Shown one piece after another: positions 1 through 8,526 of a stretch of DNA of 55,590 bases. Position numbers and translations under genes: made by a program. Positions within the stretch are counted from its first letter, which is position 1. Each line of letters begins with the position of its first letter. A model generated the notes under the pieces. The model saw only the letters and a list, made by a program, of their open reading frames with translations, ran no database searches and was not told where the DNA came from. Source of the stretch: Pseudomonadota bacterium (GTDB taxonomy: Bacteria > Myxococcota_A > Polyangia > Polyangiales > JAFGIB01); NCBI GenBank assembly GCA_017881185.1, contig JADGRE010000009.1, positions 1 through 55,590 on the forward strand, given 5' to 3'.

Positions 1-1019
1 GCCGTCGGCTCGGCTGAGGTGCCCTTGTAGATCAGCGACGGCTCGCACGCGAACAAGTGATCGCGCAGCGCCAGCGTCACGTGCTTGGGCGAGAGCTTCT
101 TGTCGGTGGTGTACGCCGGACAGTTGTCGCTGCAGCGACCGCATTCGGTGCAGGTGTAGAGATCGAGCACGTCCTTCCACGACAAGTCGGTGATCTTCGA
201 GAAACCGATGGCCTCTTCGCGCTCGACCTTGCCTTCGAGGTCGGTGGTGGTCGGCAGCTTGTTGGGCTCGCGGTTGCGCGTGAAGACGTTGGGGATCGCC
301 GTGATGATGTGGAAGTGCTTGGAGTACGGCAGGATGTTCAGGAAGATCAGCGGCAAGCTGGCGTGCGCCCAGAAGCCAATCTGCTCGACCACGCCGAGCG
401 CGCCGGCGCTGAGGCCCATGGCGCCGAGGATGCTGGCCATGGTCGCAGCGGCCGGCTCGTACGGAGCAAAGCGCAGCGCTTCACCGCTGGCTTGCGCTTC
501 GAGCACCATGCGCGCGCCGTTATAGAAGATGTCGGCGACCATCATCGAGATGATGATGCCGAGGATGACCAGACCCTCGCCGCTCAAGGTCATGCGCTTC
601 TGCACGTTGACCACGCGGTAGTACACGAAGGTCAGCGCGCCGAAGATCACGAGCAGGCTGAACACGTCCTTGATGAACGCGTAGCCTTGGCCGAGCGGAT
701 TGGTGGTCGCGAGCAGGCCGAAGAAGTCGAAGCTCGCGTCGTAGCCACGGGCCCACAGCTGAATGGTGTTCAGCTGCACCACCAGGAAGCCGCTGAAGAT
801 CATGATGTGGGCGATGCCGGCGCCCTTGTAGTACGGCATCTTGCGCTGGCCGAACGCGTAGATGAACGTGTCCTGGATGCGCTTGCCGAGCTCGTCACCC
901 TCGATGCTGAAGCGCGGCTCGCTGCCACCCGAGCTGAGCAGCGCAAACCGACGCAGCGCGGTCCAGGCAAACACGCCAGGCAAGATCAGCAGAAGCAGCG
1001 TCATCAAAACTGGATTCAT
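1..1019 (-). CDS. Membrane-bound Fe-S oxidoreductase (heterodisulfide-reductase-like), 3' end cut by window edge
   Basis: Only the first 339 codons are present. The N-terminal part is membrane-embedded, with about five hydrophobic segments containing histidines that could bind heme b. A ferredoxin motif CTECGRCSDNCPA follows near residue 290. This order (NarI/DsrM-like membrane domain, then 4Fe-4S clusters, then presumably CCG domains beyond the edge) is that of the DUF224-type oxidoreductases that connect ETF or other donors to menaquinone. The ATG at 1017-1019 has a GAGG about 10 bases upstream. The two acyl-CoA dehydrogenases at 36-39 kb make an ETF:quinone role attractive, but that is inference; a heterodisulfide-type or lactate/glycolate-oxidase-type subunit is also possible. 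Confidence 0.8.
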   Translation of the reverse strand, partial: MNPVLMTLLLLILPGVFAWTALRRFALLSSGGSEPRFSIEGDELGKRIQDTFIYAFGQRKMPYYKGAGIAHIMIFSGFLVVQLNTIQLWARGYDASFDFFGLLATTNPLGQGYAFIKDVFSLLVIFGALTFVYYRVVNVQKRMTLSGEGLVILGIIISMMVADIFYNGARMVLEAQASGEALRFAPYEPAAATMASILGAMGLSAGALGVVEQIGFWAHASLPLIFLNILPYSKHFHIITAIPNVFTRNREPNKLPTTTDLEGKVEREEAIGFSKITDLSWKDVLDLYTCTECGRCSDNCPAYTTDKKLSPKHVTLALRDHLFACEPSLIYKGTSAEPT

Positions 1020-1162
1020 CGGTGGTTTGGCCTCGTTAGCGCACGAAAACAGGCGTGCAGGCAAACCGTTATAGGTCGGCCACGTGGCTTGTCAACAACG
1101 GGCCCTGACCCCTGAACGGGGACTCCCCCCGCCCTGACCTGCGCCAGCCCGCGCCAACGCGA

Positions 1163-1280
1163 GCGGCGCGAATTGGCCTCTATCCGCGAGCGCGCCCGCA
1201 GCGAGGGGAGGGAGTGCACTCCTGTGCATGACCGACCCGAGCGAGGACGTAAGCCGCGGATAGAGGCCAAGGCGCGCCGC
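1163..1280. repeat. Long inverted repeat between genes, candidate palindromic intergenic element
   Basis: Arms at 1163-1188 and 1255-1280 are reverse complements over 26 bases with two mismatches; the inner 16 bases (1173-1188 and 1255-1270) match perfectly. The loop is 66 bases. It fills most of the gap between the DUF1232 stop and the Fe-S protein start, both on the minus strand. The long loop and lack of a T tract argue against a simple intrinsic terminator. The form suggests a REP/BIME- or MITE-like unit, which would need other genomic copies to prove. Confidence 0.6.
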
Positions 1281-1285
1281 GTCAC

Positions 1286-1837
1286 TTACCGGGGGAGCTT
1301 CGCGTCGAAGAAGGCGCGGAGCTTCACCAGGTTCTTCTCTTCGCGCGAGAAGCCCGGCGGCTGATAGCTCTTGCCGAAGCCACGCACGTCGCTCACGAAC
1401 GCCGCCTGCGTCGCGGCATCGCCCACGATGTCGGTCACCGAACGGCCGCGCGCTGCGCCCTTGCGCAGACCCTTCACGTAGTCGGAGAAGCGCGAGAAGT
1501 CTTTCTCGAGGAACTCACGCACGATGTCGGCGTCGGTCGCCAGACGGTTGAGCGTACGCAGTTTGTCGGCGTCCAGATCGCCCGCGTCGTCTTGCACGGC
1601 GAGCTCCGCCGCGACGCGCAGCACGAAGGCGTCGTCGAGGTAACCGATGTCATCGATGCCGTCGGGAATCAAGTCGAGCGACTTGAAGAGGTAGTTGAGC
1701 CCACCGGCCACCATCTGGCGCGCGGCTTCCGGTACCGCCGAGTCGGAAACAACGTTGCCAAGCTGCTCAGCGTCATCGCCGAGGGAACGCAACCACCCAG
1801 GGAAGATGTCGAGGTATTTCGTAACCGACTGGCTCAT
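1286..1837 (-). CDS. DUF1232 (YkvA-type) protein
   Basis: This 183-residue protein carries the DUF1232 signature around residues 55-75 (DLIPDGIDDIGYLDDA), a short amphipathic/hydrophobic segment shared by YkvA-like proteins of unknown function. The ATG at 1835-1837 is chosen because GGAGG lies 7 bases upstream; the open frame continues upstream without a better ribosome site. The C-terminal half is charged and has no motif I recognise. It lies head to head with the TPR lipoprotein gene, leaving about 135 bases for divergent promoters. The function is unknown; family membership is fairly secure. Confidence 0.8.
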   Translation of the reverse strand: MSQSVTKYLDIFPGWLRSLGDDAEQLGNVVSDSAVPEAARQMVAGGLNYLFKSLDLIPDGIDDIGYLDDAFVLRVAAELAVQDDAGDLDADKLRTLNRLATDADIVREFLEKDFSRFSDYVKGLRKGAARGRSVTDIVGDAATQAAFVSDVRGFGKSYQPPGFSREEKNLVKLRAFFDAKLPR

Positions 1838-1973
1838 CGTGCCTCCGGCGCAGACCCGCACGGGTCGCGATCTGCGGCATGATAGGCAGCCCCCCAGCCA
1901 GATTTCAATACGCAGCGTGACGCGACCCGACGCGGCAAAAGCGCCCACTGCAGCCGCCGGGCGACGGGTTACC

Positions 1974-3116
1974 ATGGGCGCCATGCCTGAGCGAGCACGA
2001 CCCCCGATGCGCCGGCGCAGCTTGGCGCTTGCCGTGGCGCTGGTCTGGCCGTGCGGCTGCGCGCAACAAGCCGCGGAGGGTGCCACGGGCGCAACCACGC
2101 CAGCCGCCCCGTCCCATTTCGTGTCGCCGTTCGCGTACGAGTGGTTCGTGCGCGCCGAGCTGCTGCGCGCGCGCGGCGACCTGGGCAGCGCCATCGAAGC
2201 CTACCGGATGGTGCTCGCCGACGCGGACGACGACCCCTACGTGTTGTCGCGTCTTGCCACGGCGCTCGACGAGCACGGCGAAACGGAGCAAGCGCAAGCC
2301 GCCGCCACGCAAGCGCGACAGAGCGACGCTTGCAGCGAAGCGGCTTGGCTCGCGACCGCAGTGCTGGCCGCGCGACATGCGCAACTGGAAGGCGCGTACG
2401 CCGCCTACGAGCACGCAGAGAGCTGTGCACCTTGGTCCGGCATGGGGCCACTGGCGTTGGCCGAGCTGTTGCGCAGCCGCGGCCAGCTCGCGCGCGCCAG
2501 CGCCGTGCTGGCACGCTTGGCGGCGCGCAAGGTTCCTGCCTCGAGCACTGCGGCGCGTGCGCGCGTCGAGCTCGCGCTGGCCGCGAGCGACGCACCCGCG
2601 GCACTCGAAGCTGCACGCGCCTGGCTGCAACTGGACGCAGCCGCCGCGACCCCGCTGCAGCGCACCGCGCAGCTGTTGCTCGACACCGGCAAACCGGCGC
2701 TGGCCGCGAGCTTGCTTGACCAGCTGCCGCAACGCCCGGAGCTGACCGCGCTGCGGGTGCAAGCCTTGCTCGCCGCCGGACGCTTGCCCGCTGCCGAAAG
2801 TCTGCTGGTCGGCGCCGATCCAGAAACCCTGGGTGGGCTCATCGCCGCGGGCCGCGACATGCTCGCGCTAGGTCGCGCACAGCAAGCGCTGGGGCTGGCG
2901 CAAGACGCGCTCGCGCACGATGCCAGCGACTGCCAAGCGCTCTTGCTACGCGGGCAGGCACAGCTCGACCTGCACGACTACGTTGCTGCAGCCGAGAGCT
3001 TCGCAACGATCGGACGCGCGTCGCAGCTTGCCGGCGACGCACGCGCCGGGCTTGCGGTTGCACTGCGCGCACAAGGCCTACCCACGCTCGCCGACGAAGT
3101 CGCGCACGCTCAGTAG
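1974..3116 (+). CDS. TPR-repeat lipoprotein
   Basis: About 380 residues. An arginine-rich N-terminus and a short hydrophobic segment end in a Cys-Gly-Cys, consistent with export and lipidation. The remainder is a helical solenoid of tetratricopeptide-type repeats (for example the stretch around FAYEWFVRAELLRARGD), rich in Ala and Leu. Such proteins scaffold envelope complexes. Start is uncertain: in-frame ATGs at 1974, 1983 and 2007 all lack a strong ribosome site, and 2007 gives the most compact signal peptide. The 3' end overlaps the convergent regulator gene by 7 bases. The specific role is unknown. Confidence 0.75.
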   Translation: MGAMPERARPPMRRRSLALAVALVWPCGCAQQAAEGATGATTPAAPSHFVSPFAYEWFVRAELLRARGDLGSAIEAYRMVLADADDDPYVLSRLATALDEHGETEQAQAAATQARQSDACSEAAWLATAVLAARHAQLEGAYAAYEHAESCAPWSGMGPLALAELLRSRGQLARASAVLARLAARKVPASSTAARARVELALAASDAPAALEAARAWLQLDAAAATPLQRTAQLLLDTGKPALAASLLDQLPQRPELTALRVQALLAAGRLPAAESLLVGADPETLGGLIAAGRDMLALGRAQQALGLAQDALAHDASDCQALLLRGQAQLDLHDYVAAAESFATIGRASQLAGDARAGLAVALRAQGLPTLADEVAHAQ

Positions 3117-3718
3117 TCGCCGAACAGATCCTGAATCTTCACGTCGAGCGCGACGGCGATCTTGTACAGCGACGAGATCGACGCGCTGGATTCGGCACGC
3201 TCGATCTGCGACAAGAGCGACACTGACAAGCCCGTGCGACGCGCCATCTGCTTGAGCGTGAGGTTCGCGTCTTTACGCAGGTTGCGCACCGTCTCGCCGA
3301 TGACGCGGTGCAGGTTCTCTTCGGGCGAGCGCAGCAAACCCTTCTTGCGCATCACGCGGTTGACGACCTCGCGAAACTCGTCCGGATCGAACGGCTTCTT
3401 CAGGTAGTCCACGGCGTCGAGCTTCATCGACTGCACGGCCGTCTCGAGCGACGGGTAGCCGGTGAAGATCACCACGGCCACGTCCGAGTCCACCTTGCGG
3501 ATGCGCGACAGCACTTCCACACCGTCGAGCTTGGGCATCATCAGGTCGAGCACCACCAGGTGGTAGCCGCCGTTCTTCACTTCCTCGGCAGCTTGCTCGG
3601 GGTCCGAGACCGTTTTGACTTCGATGCCGTCCTTCGCGAGGAAGGTCTCCATGTAGTCGCAGATCTCGCGATCGTCATCGACGACCAACACGCGTACCGG
3701 CGCAACTGCCTTACTCAT
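3110..3718 (-). CDS. Response regulator: receiver domain plus XRE-type HTH
   Basis: 202 residues. The N-terminal CheY-like receiver (about 8-125) has the acidic pocket VDDD, the phospho-acceptor Asp in LVVLDLMMP, a Thr in IFTGYPS and the Lys in YLKKPF. The C-terminal part is a Cro/CI-type helix-turn-helix (LTLKQMARRTGLSVSLLSQIE), instead of the common OmpR or LuxR output. It therefore probably binds DNA under phosphorylation control. No partner kinase is adjacent. The ATG at 3716-3718 has GAGG about 6 bases upstream; a longer in-frame start would run into the tRNA and is rejected. It lies 42 bases downstream of tRNA-Pro in the same direction. Confidence 0.88.
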   Translation of the reverse strand: MSKAVAPVRVLVVDDDREICDYMETFLAKDGIEVKTVSDPEQAAEEVKNGGYHLVVLDLMMPKLDGVEVLSRIRKVDSDVAVVIFTGYPSLETAVQSMKLDAVDYLKKPFDPDEFREVVNRVMRKKGLLRSPEENLHRVIGETVRNLRKDANLTLKQMARRTGLSVSLLSQIERAESSASISSLYKIAVALDVKIQDLFGDY

Positions 3719-3759
3719 GGAGACCTCGTCAGCTTGCTTAACGACCCTCGGAAAAGGGG

Positions 3760-3837
<78 letters not shown>

Positions 3838-3931
3838 AGAAAATTCGCGCGGAATCTATGTGGCCCGAGGGGGTGTGTCAAGCTGAAGAATCTACCTACC
3901 CACCCCAAACCACCGCAAAAAGACGAGAAGT

Positions 3932-5290
3932 CTAGCGGCCCACTCGCCAGCGCACCACTTGATAGGCATCTGGGCGGCAGAGCGAGCCCTGACTCGCCAA
4001 CCAGGGACCAATGCGCAGCACGCCGTCGGGGTCGGTCTCTAGGCCGCAGGTGGCATCACGCACGCGTTGCAGGCTCGGCAGGCTGGCTTCCAGCGCGGCG
4101 GCGAGGTCTGCACCTTCCGCGCGCGTCGGCGAGCACACCGCATACGCCAGGAGGCCCCCGGGACGCACGAGCTTCGCAGCGTTCTGCAGGATCTTCAGCT
4201 GCAGCTCGGCCATGCGCGCGGGATCGTGAGGCTGCAGGCGCAACAGGAGCTCGGGACGCCGATCGACGGTGCCCATACCCGTGCACGGTGCATCGACCAG
4301 CACGCGGTCGTAATCGCCGGCGAGCCCGCCGACGCCCACGCTCAGATCGATGGCTTGCAGATCCACGCTCGCTTCGGCCAAGCCCAGCCGGCGCAGCTCG
4401 GCGGGGATCCGTTCCAGCTTACGCTCGTCGACATCGATGGCCGTGACGTGTCCGCCGGCGGCGACCTGCTCGGCGAGCAGCGTGGTCTTGCCGCCGTGGC
4501 CCGCGCATACGTCGGCCACGCGCTCGCCGGGCTGCGCGCCGAGGCACAGGGCGACCAGCTGCGCACCCTCTTCCTGAACGCTGAGCTGACCTTGCGCGTA
4601 CGCTGGCAGCGCGCGCACTGAACCGACGCGACGCGCAAGCAGCGACAGTGGCGACAGCGGCGAGAGCTCCACTTCGGCTTCGGGCAGCGCCGCGAGGATC
4701 TGCTCTCGCAGCGCTTGCCGGCCCGGCCCACTGCCTGTCACGCGCAAGCAGGTCGGCGGCGGCAAGGGGTGCTCGCCGAGCATCGCCTGTGCGCGCTCGG
4801 CGCCGAGCGAATCTTCGAGCAGGCGCGCGAACCACGCTGGCGCCGCCAGATGCACTGGGGGCTTGGGGTCAGCCGGCCGCGTGCTCGCGAGCTTGCGCAG
4901 CACCGCGTTGACGAAGCCGCCCAGCCGAGGGCCGCGCTTGGCGCGCACCAGCGACACCGACTCGTCGACGATGGCATGCACGGGGATGCGCCCCAGATGC
5001 GCCAGCTGATACGCCGCGCAGCGCAAGGTGGCCCGCGTCAGCCCATCCATGCGTGACAGCTCTTGCTTCAAGTGTGCGGCAATCGCGCGGTCGAGCTCGG
5101 GCAGCACGCGCAGCGCGCCGTAGACGATCTCAGTCGCAAGGCCCGCGTCGCGCGGCGCCAGCTTGGCGCGTGACAGCTCGGCATCGAGCGTGACCGAAGC
5201 GTACGCGCCATGATCGGCGACCCGTTCGAGCACCGAGATGGCCACACTGCGCGCATCGGCTCGCGGACGACTTTCGGAGGGCTTGTTCAT
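3932..5290 (-). CDS. rsmB: 16S rRNA (cytosine-967-C5)-methyltransferase RsmB
   Basis: 452 residues, the normal size for RsmB (Fmu/Sun). The N-terminal 140 residues form a NusB-like RNA-binding domain; the C-terminal part is a Rossmann methyltransferase. It has the SAM motif DVCAGHGGKT, motif IV DAPCTGMGT whose Cys assists release, and motif VI YAVCSP with the catalytic Cys. It would methylate C967 of 16S rRNA in the cytoplasm. The ATG at 5288-5290 overlaps the rseP stop as ATGA, so the two genes are probably translated from one message. Assignment to RsmB over other RsmB/RsmF-like enzymes rests on the NusB-like extension. Confidence 0.92.
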   Translation of the reverse strand: MNKPSESRPRADARSVAISVLERVADHGAYASVTLDAELSRAKLAPRDAGLATEIVYGALRVLPELDRAIAAHLKQELSRMDGLTRATLRCAAYQLAHLGRIPVHAIVDESVSLVRAKRGPRLGGFVNAVLRKLASTRPADPKPPVHLAAPAWFARLLEDSLGAERAQAMLGEHPLPPPTCLRVTGSGPGRQALREQILAALPEAEVELSPLSPLSLLARRVGSVRALPAYAQGQLSVQEEGAQLVALCLGAQPGERVADVCAGHGGKTTLLAEQVAAGGHVTAIDVDERKLERIPAELRRLGLAEASVDLQAIDLSVGVGGLAGDYDRVLVDAPCTGMGTVDRRPELLLRLQPHDPARMAELQLKILQNAAKLVRPGGLLAYAVCSPTRAEGADLAAALEASLPSLQRVRDATCGLETDPDGVLRIGPWLASQGSLCRPDAYQVVRWRVGR

Positions 5291-6951
5291 TTGCCCAGGA
5301 GATGGTGAACGAGCCCTGGCCACTGGCGTTCGATGTCGTTCTTGAACGCCAGGATCATCATCGCCAGCAGAAACGCCAGACCGGCCATGTGCGCGTACTC
5401 GCGCACGCGCACGCTGACGGGCCTGCGGGCCACGGCCTCGACCACGAAGAACATCAAGTGGCCACCGTCGAGCAGCGGCACGGGCAAGAGGTTGATGAGG
5501 CCGAGGTTGATGCTGATGAACGCCATCAACGTGAGGTAGTTCAGTGCGCCGGCTTGCGCCGCGGTGCCTGCCACCTGGAACACCGTGAGCGGGCCGCCGA
5601 TCGACTTCATGGTCAAGCGCCCCTGCAGCAAGCGCACCACCGAGAACAGCGTCAGCTGCACCACGTCGGCGGTGGCCCGGAACGCCTCGCGCACGGCGTA
5701 GGAGATCGGTCGCGGATTGGGCACCGCCGGATCGAGACGCGTCGGCACCCAGTTGCGAATGCCGACCACGTAGCGGTCGTAGACCTGCCCCTGCTCGCTC
5801 ACGCCGCGCTGGTGCGTGAGCTCGAGCTGACCGGACATCTCGCGGTCAGCGCGGCGCCAACTGAGCGAGTGCTTCTTGCCGCGCCCGGCTTTCAGGTCCT
5901 GCAAGAACGTGGCCCACAAGCGGATCGGTCGACCATCGAGCTCGAGCAAACGATCCCCAGGCAAGAGCCCCAGACGATGTTCGGGCGAGCCTGCGGTCAC
6001 GTCGGCCACATACAGATCGGAGGGCTCGATACCCGCGCGCGACAACGCGGAACCGCTGCCGGGCTCGGGCGTGAGCGTGGTGACGCGCGGCTCGTAGACC
6101 GCGAGATCGATCAGACCGCCGAGCGCACCCGAGACCGTGGTCGGACGCAAATAGGTCACCGGCACGAGCGAGCCTTGGTTGTTGCCCAGCACGCGCTCGA
6201 GATCGATGTAGCGGTCGGTGGGCCGCCCGGCAGCAGACACGATCACGTCGAAAGTGCGCAGGCGCGCGGAAGCCGCCGACGAGCTGGGCGCGGTCACGCC
6301 GATCACCGCCAGCGGATGTTGCGGCATGACGCCGATGCGGCCGACCTGCTCGTTCAGCTCGAGCGGACGCTCCTTCTCCGAGCGCACCGGCGTCACGGTC
6401 GCTTTCAGGTCGGTCTCGCCTCGATGAATGGTCAGCTGCAATGGTTTGCCGGAGCTGTGCTCCACGATGCGGCTGAGGTCGTAGAAGGTCTGCACGTCCT
6501 CGCCGTCGATGCTCGTCACCACGTCGCCAGGCAAGAGCTTGCCGTCGGCGGGACGGTCCGGGAACACCATGCCGATCGCGGCAGGAGTCAGCTCGCGGTC
6601 GCCGAGGAAGACCACGAAGTAGAGCAGAATCGGGAACAGCAAGTTCATCGCAGGGCCGCCCACCACGATCACGAAGCGGCGGATCACCGAAAGATTGGCG
6701 AACGAGCGCTCGCTGTCCTTGGCACGGACCTCGTCCCACGGGTTTTCGCCGAGCATGCGCACGTAGCCACCGAGCGGCAGCGCCGAGATCACGTACTCGG
6801 TCTCACCGCGGCGGAAGCCCGCGATGCGCGGCCCGAAGCCCAGGCTCACCTTGAGCACGCGTACGCCGAAGTACTTGGCCCACACCAAGTGGCCGAGCTC
6901 GTGCACGAACACCAGCACGCCGACCAAGATGATGAAGTAGACCAGAGGCAT
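5287..6951 (-). CDS. rseP: RseP-like site-2 intramembrane metalloprotease
   Basis: 554 residues, longer than the roughly 450 of E. coli RseP. The zinc-binding HELGH sits in the first transmembrane helix (about 18-22). Two PDZ-like domains fill the periplasmic middle, and the second active-site element LLPVPLLDGGH lies near residue 480 in a late helix. S2P proteases cleave transmembrane anti-sigma factors and clear signal-peptide remnants; the anti-sigma factor encoded at 20.4 kb is one possible client (inference). The start ATG has only a weak ribosome site. It is coupled to rsmB by ATGA and lies 70 bases downstream of a response-regulator gene in the same direction. Confidence 0.92.
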   Translation of the reverse strand: MPLVYFIILVGVLVFVHELGHLVWAKYFGVRVLKVSLGFGPRIAGFRRGETEYVISALPLGGYVRMLGENPWDEVRAKDSERSFANLSVIRRFVIVVGGPAMNLLFPILLYFVVFLGDRELTPAAIGMVFPDRPADGKLLPGDVVTSIDGEDVQTFYDLSRIVEHSSGKPLQLTIHRGETDLKATVTPVRSEKERPLELNEQVGRIGVMPQHPLAVIGVTAPSSSAASARLRTFDVIVSAAGRPTDRYIDLERVLGNNQGSLVPVTYLRPTTVSGALGGLIDLAVYEPRVTTLTPEPGSGSALSRAGIEPSDLYVADVTAGSPEHRLGLLPGDRLLELDGRPIRLWATFLQDLKAGRGKKHSLSWRRADREMSGQLELTHQRGVSEQGQVYDRYVVGIRNWVPTRLDPAVPNPRPISYAVREAFRATADVVQLTLFSVVRLLQGRLTMKSIGGPLTVFQVAGTAAQAGALNYLTLMAFISINLGLINLLPVPLLDGGHLMFFVVEAVARRPVSVRVREYAHMAGLAFLLAMMILAFKNDIERQWPGLVHHLLGK

Positions 6952-7023
6952 ACGCGGGGCTGTCGCTTACCACGAATGCCACACCCCAACCACCAAAGCC
7001 GCGCCGTACTGGCTACGCGCCTG

Positions 7024-7884
7024 TTACGCGCCCGGCAGTGCCTTGCGCGCGACCCGCCACAGCGCATCGCCATCGCTTGCGGCGTCGTGCGGATACGCCG
7101 CGGAGGCGACGGCGATCTCGGGCGCAATCGCGCAACTGAACAAGCCCGGCCCCGCAAGCACGCCGTGCAAGCGCTCGACCACGATGTTGCAGCCCTCGGC
7201 GCTGGTCTCCGGCAAGAGGATGGTGAAGTCCTGCACGTCGGAGCGGAACAAGTGGTCGACCGTGCGGATGGCGCCCTTGAGCACGGTAGACAGTGGCAAC
7301 AACACTTGCTCGGGAACCGAGCTGCCGAGCTGCGCGAGCAGCGACACGTAGTTCACGCAGCGCGCCACGATGCAGCCGAGCGGATGCCCGTAGCGCACCG
7401 CCCGAGTGAACTCGTAATCGAGGCTGATGTAGAGCTGGCTCGCAGTGCCGGCGTTGGTCAGGGGGTCGGCGCTGTGGGCGCGCTCGTGTGCTTCGCTCGC
7501 GGCATCGCGCGCCGCCTTGAGCTTCAGCACGTTGCGCAGGCGCTGCTGAATCTCGAAGGTGCGGTAGGGCTTGGCGACGTAGTCCTCTGCGCCGAGCGAC
7601 AGCCCGCGCTCGCGGGCCTCGGTGTCGTGCTCGCTGGTGACGAGCAGCACCGGTACGTGCCGAAGCCCCTCGTCGGCCTTCAGGATGCGCAGCACCGCAA
7701 AGCCATCCATCACGGGCAGCGCCGCGTCCATGAGCACGAGCGCCGGCTGCTGCCGAGCCATGGCGTCGAGCACGGCGCCGCCATCAGCGGCGGTCATGAC
7801 ATCGTAGCCGAGCGTCGTACACAGCTCGGACAACAGACGCAGGTTGAAAGGGTCAGCGTCGGCTACGAGAACGAGCGCGCTCAT
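7024..7884 (-). CDS. Response regulator with degenerate GGDEF-like output domain
   Basis: 286 residues. The receiver (1-120) is complete: acidic pair in VADADP, phospho-Asp in LVLMDAALP, Thr in VTSEHD, Lys in VAKPYR. The C-terminal domain begins with DPLTNAGTASQL and continues through FTILLPETSAEGCNIVVERL, which is the diguanylate-cyclase fold. Where GGDEF should stand the sequence reads SDVQDF, so cyclase activity is unlikely; it may bind a nucleotide or a protein partner. The ATG at 7882-7884 is chosen because the receiver begins immediately, with GGGAA upstream. Its neighbour downstream is rseP, a pairing I cannot explain. Confidence 0.82.
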   Translation of the reverse strand: MSALVLVADADPFNLRLLSELCTTLGYDVMTAADGGAVLDAMARQQPALVLMDAALPVMDGFAVLRILKADEGLRHVPVLLVTSEHDTEARERGLSLGAEDYVAKPYRTFEIQQRLRNVLKLKAARDAASEAHERAHSADPLTNAGTASQLYISLDYEFTRAVRYGHPLGCIVARCVNYVSLLAQLGSSVPEQVLLPLSTVLKGAIRTVDHLFRSDVQDFTILLPETSAEGCNIVVERLHGVLAGPGLFSCAIAPEIAVASAAYPHDAASDGDALWRVARKALPGA

Positions 7885-8022
7885 GGCGTTCCCGCGCAGC
7901 CCCCGCGCGCGGTCCTGGTGCAGGCGTGAATGGGATGGAAACCAGTCGCCCGCACGACCGCGAGGACGGCCCGAGGTTAGCAGGCGGGTTGGCGCGGCGT
8001 CAGCCGGCAAAGCGGTGAAAGC

Positions 8023-8526
8023 TCAGCCGACGGTGAGCGCTGCGATGCGGCCGAGCCAGTGCGCCAGGCCAACCACGGCCAGGCCCAGCAACCACTGCGC
8101 AAGGCGCACCTGTCGTGCGACCACCGGAAGTGGGAGCGCGCGCACGCTGGCCCACACCGAAAGCGGCAGCGCCAGCCCGACCAATGTACACAGCGGCACG
8201 CTCAGCGCGTTGGCATGGAGCGCCGCGAGAACGTCGCCGCGCACCATGTGTGCAAACCCGGTGGTCAGGCCGCACGCCGGACATGGCAGCGTCGTCAGCG
8301 CACGAAACGCGCAGGCAGGCAGCCCAAGCTGGGTGTGGGTGCCGAAGCCGCGCGGGTCGGGCGAAAGCCAGCTTGCCACGAGCAAGATCGTGAGCGCGCC
8401 GAGGAACAGCCCCAGCCACGCCAGTTGATCCGCGGCACGGCCGGGTGCGGCGCCCGCTTGCAAGCGCAGTGCGTGACCCCCAGCGCGGTTTCTGCTAGTT
8501 TCGATCCGGGGGGTCGTTTTAGACAT
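8023..8526 (-). CDS. DUF2752 membrane protein
   Basis: 167 residues with about three hydrophobic helices. The family hallmark is present around residue 90: LPCPACGLTTGFAHMVRG followed by an aromatic/Asn-rich stretch. DUF2752 proteins are small membrane proteins of unknown function with a conserved CPxCGxT motif. The ATG at 8524-8526 shares two bases with the ATG of the divergent gene at 8525. A longer start upstream is possible but would overlap that gene further. Function unknown. Confidence 0.8.
   Translation of the reverse strand: MSKTTPRIETSRNRAGGHALRLQAGAAPGRAADQLAWLGLFLGALTILLVASWLSPDPRGFGTHTQLGLPACAFRALTTLPCPACGLTTGFAHMVRGDVLAALHANALSVPLCTLVGLALPLSVWASVRALPLPVVARQVRLAQWLLGLAVVGLAHWLGRIAALTVG

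Noticed and set aside
5302..7929. Plus-strand open frame of 875 codons opposite rseP and the response regulator.
   Set aside because: It is antisense to two clear families, is His/Arg/Glu-rich in the way of GC-rich antisense frames, and has no domain.
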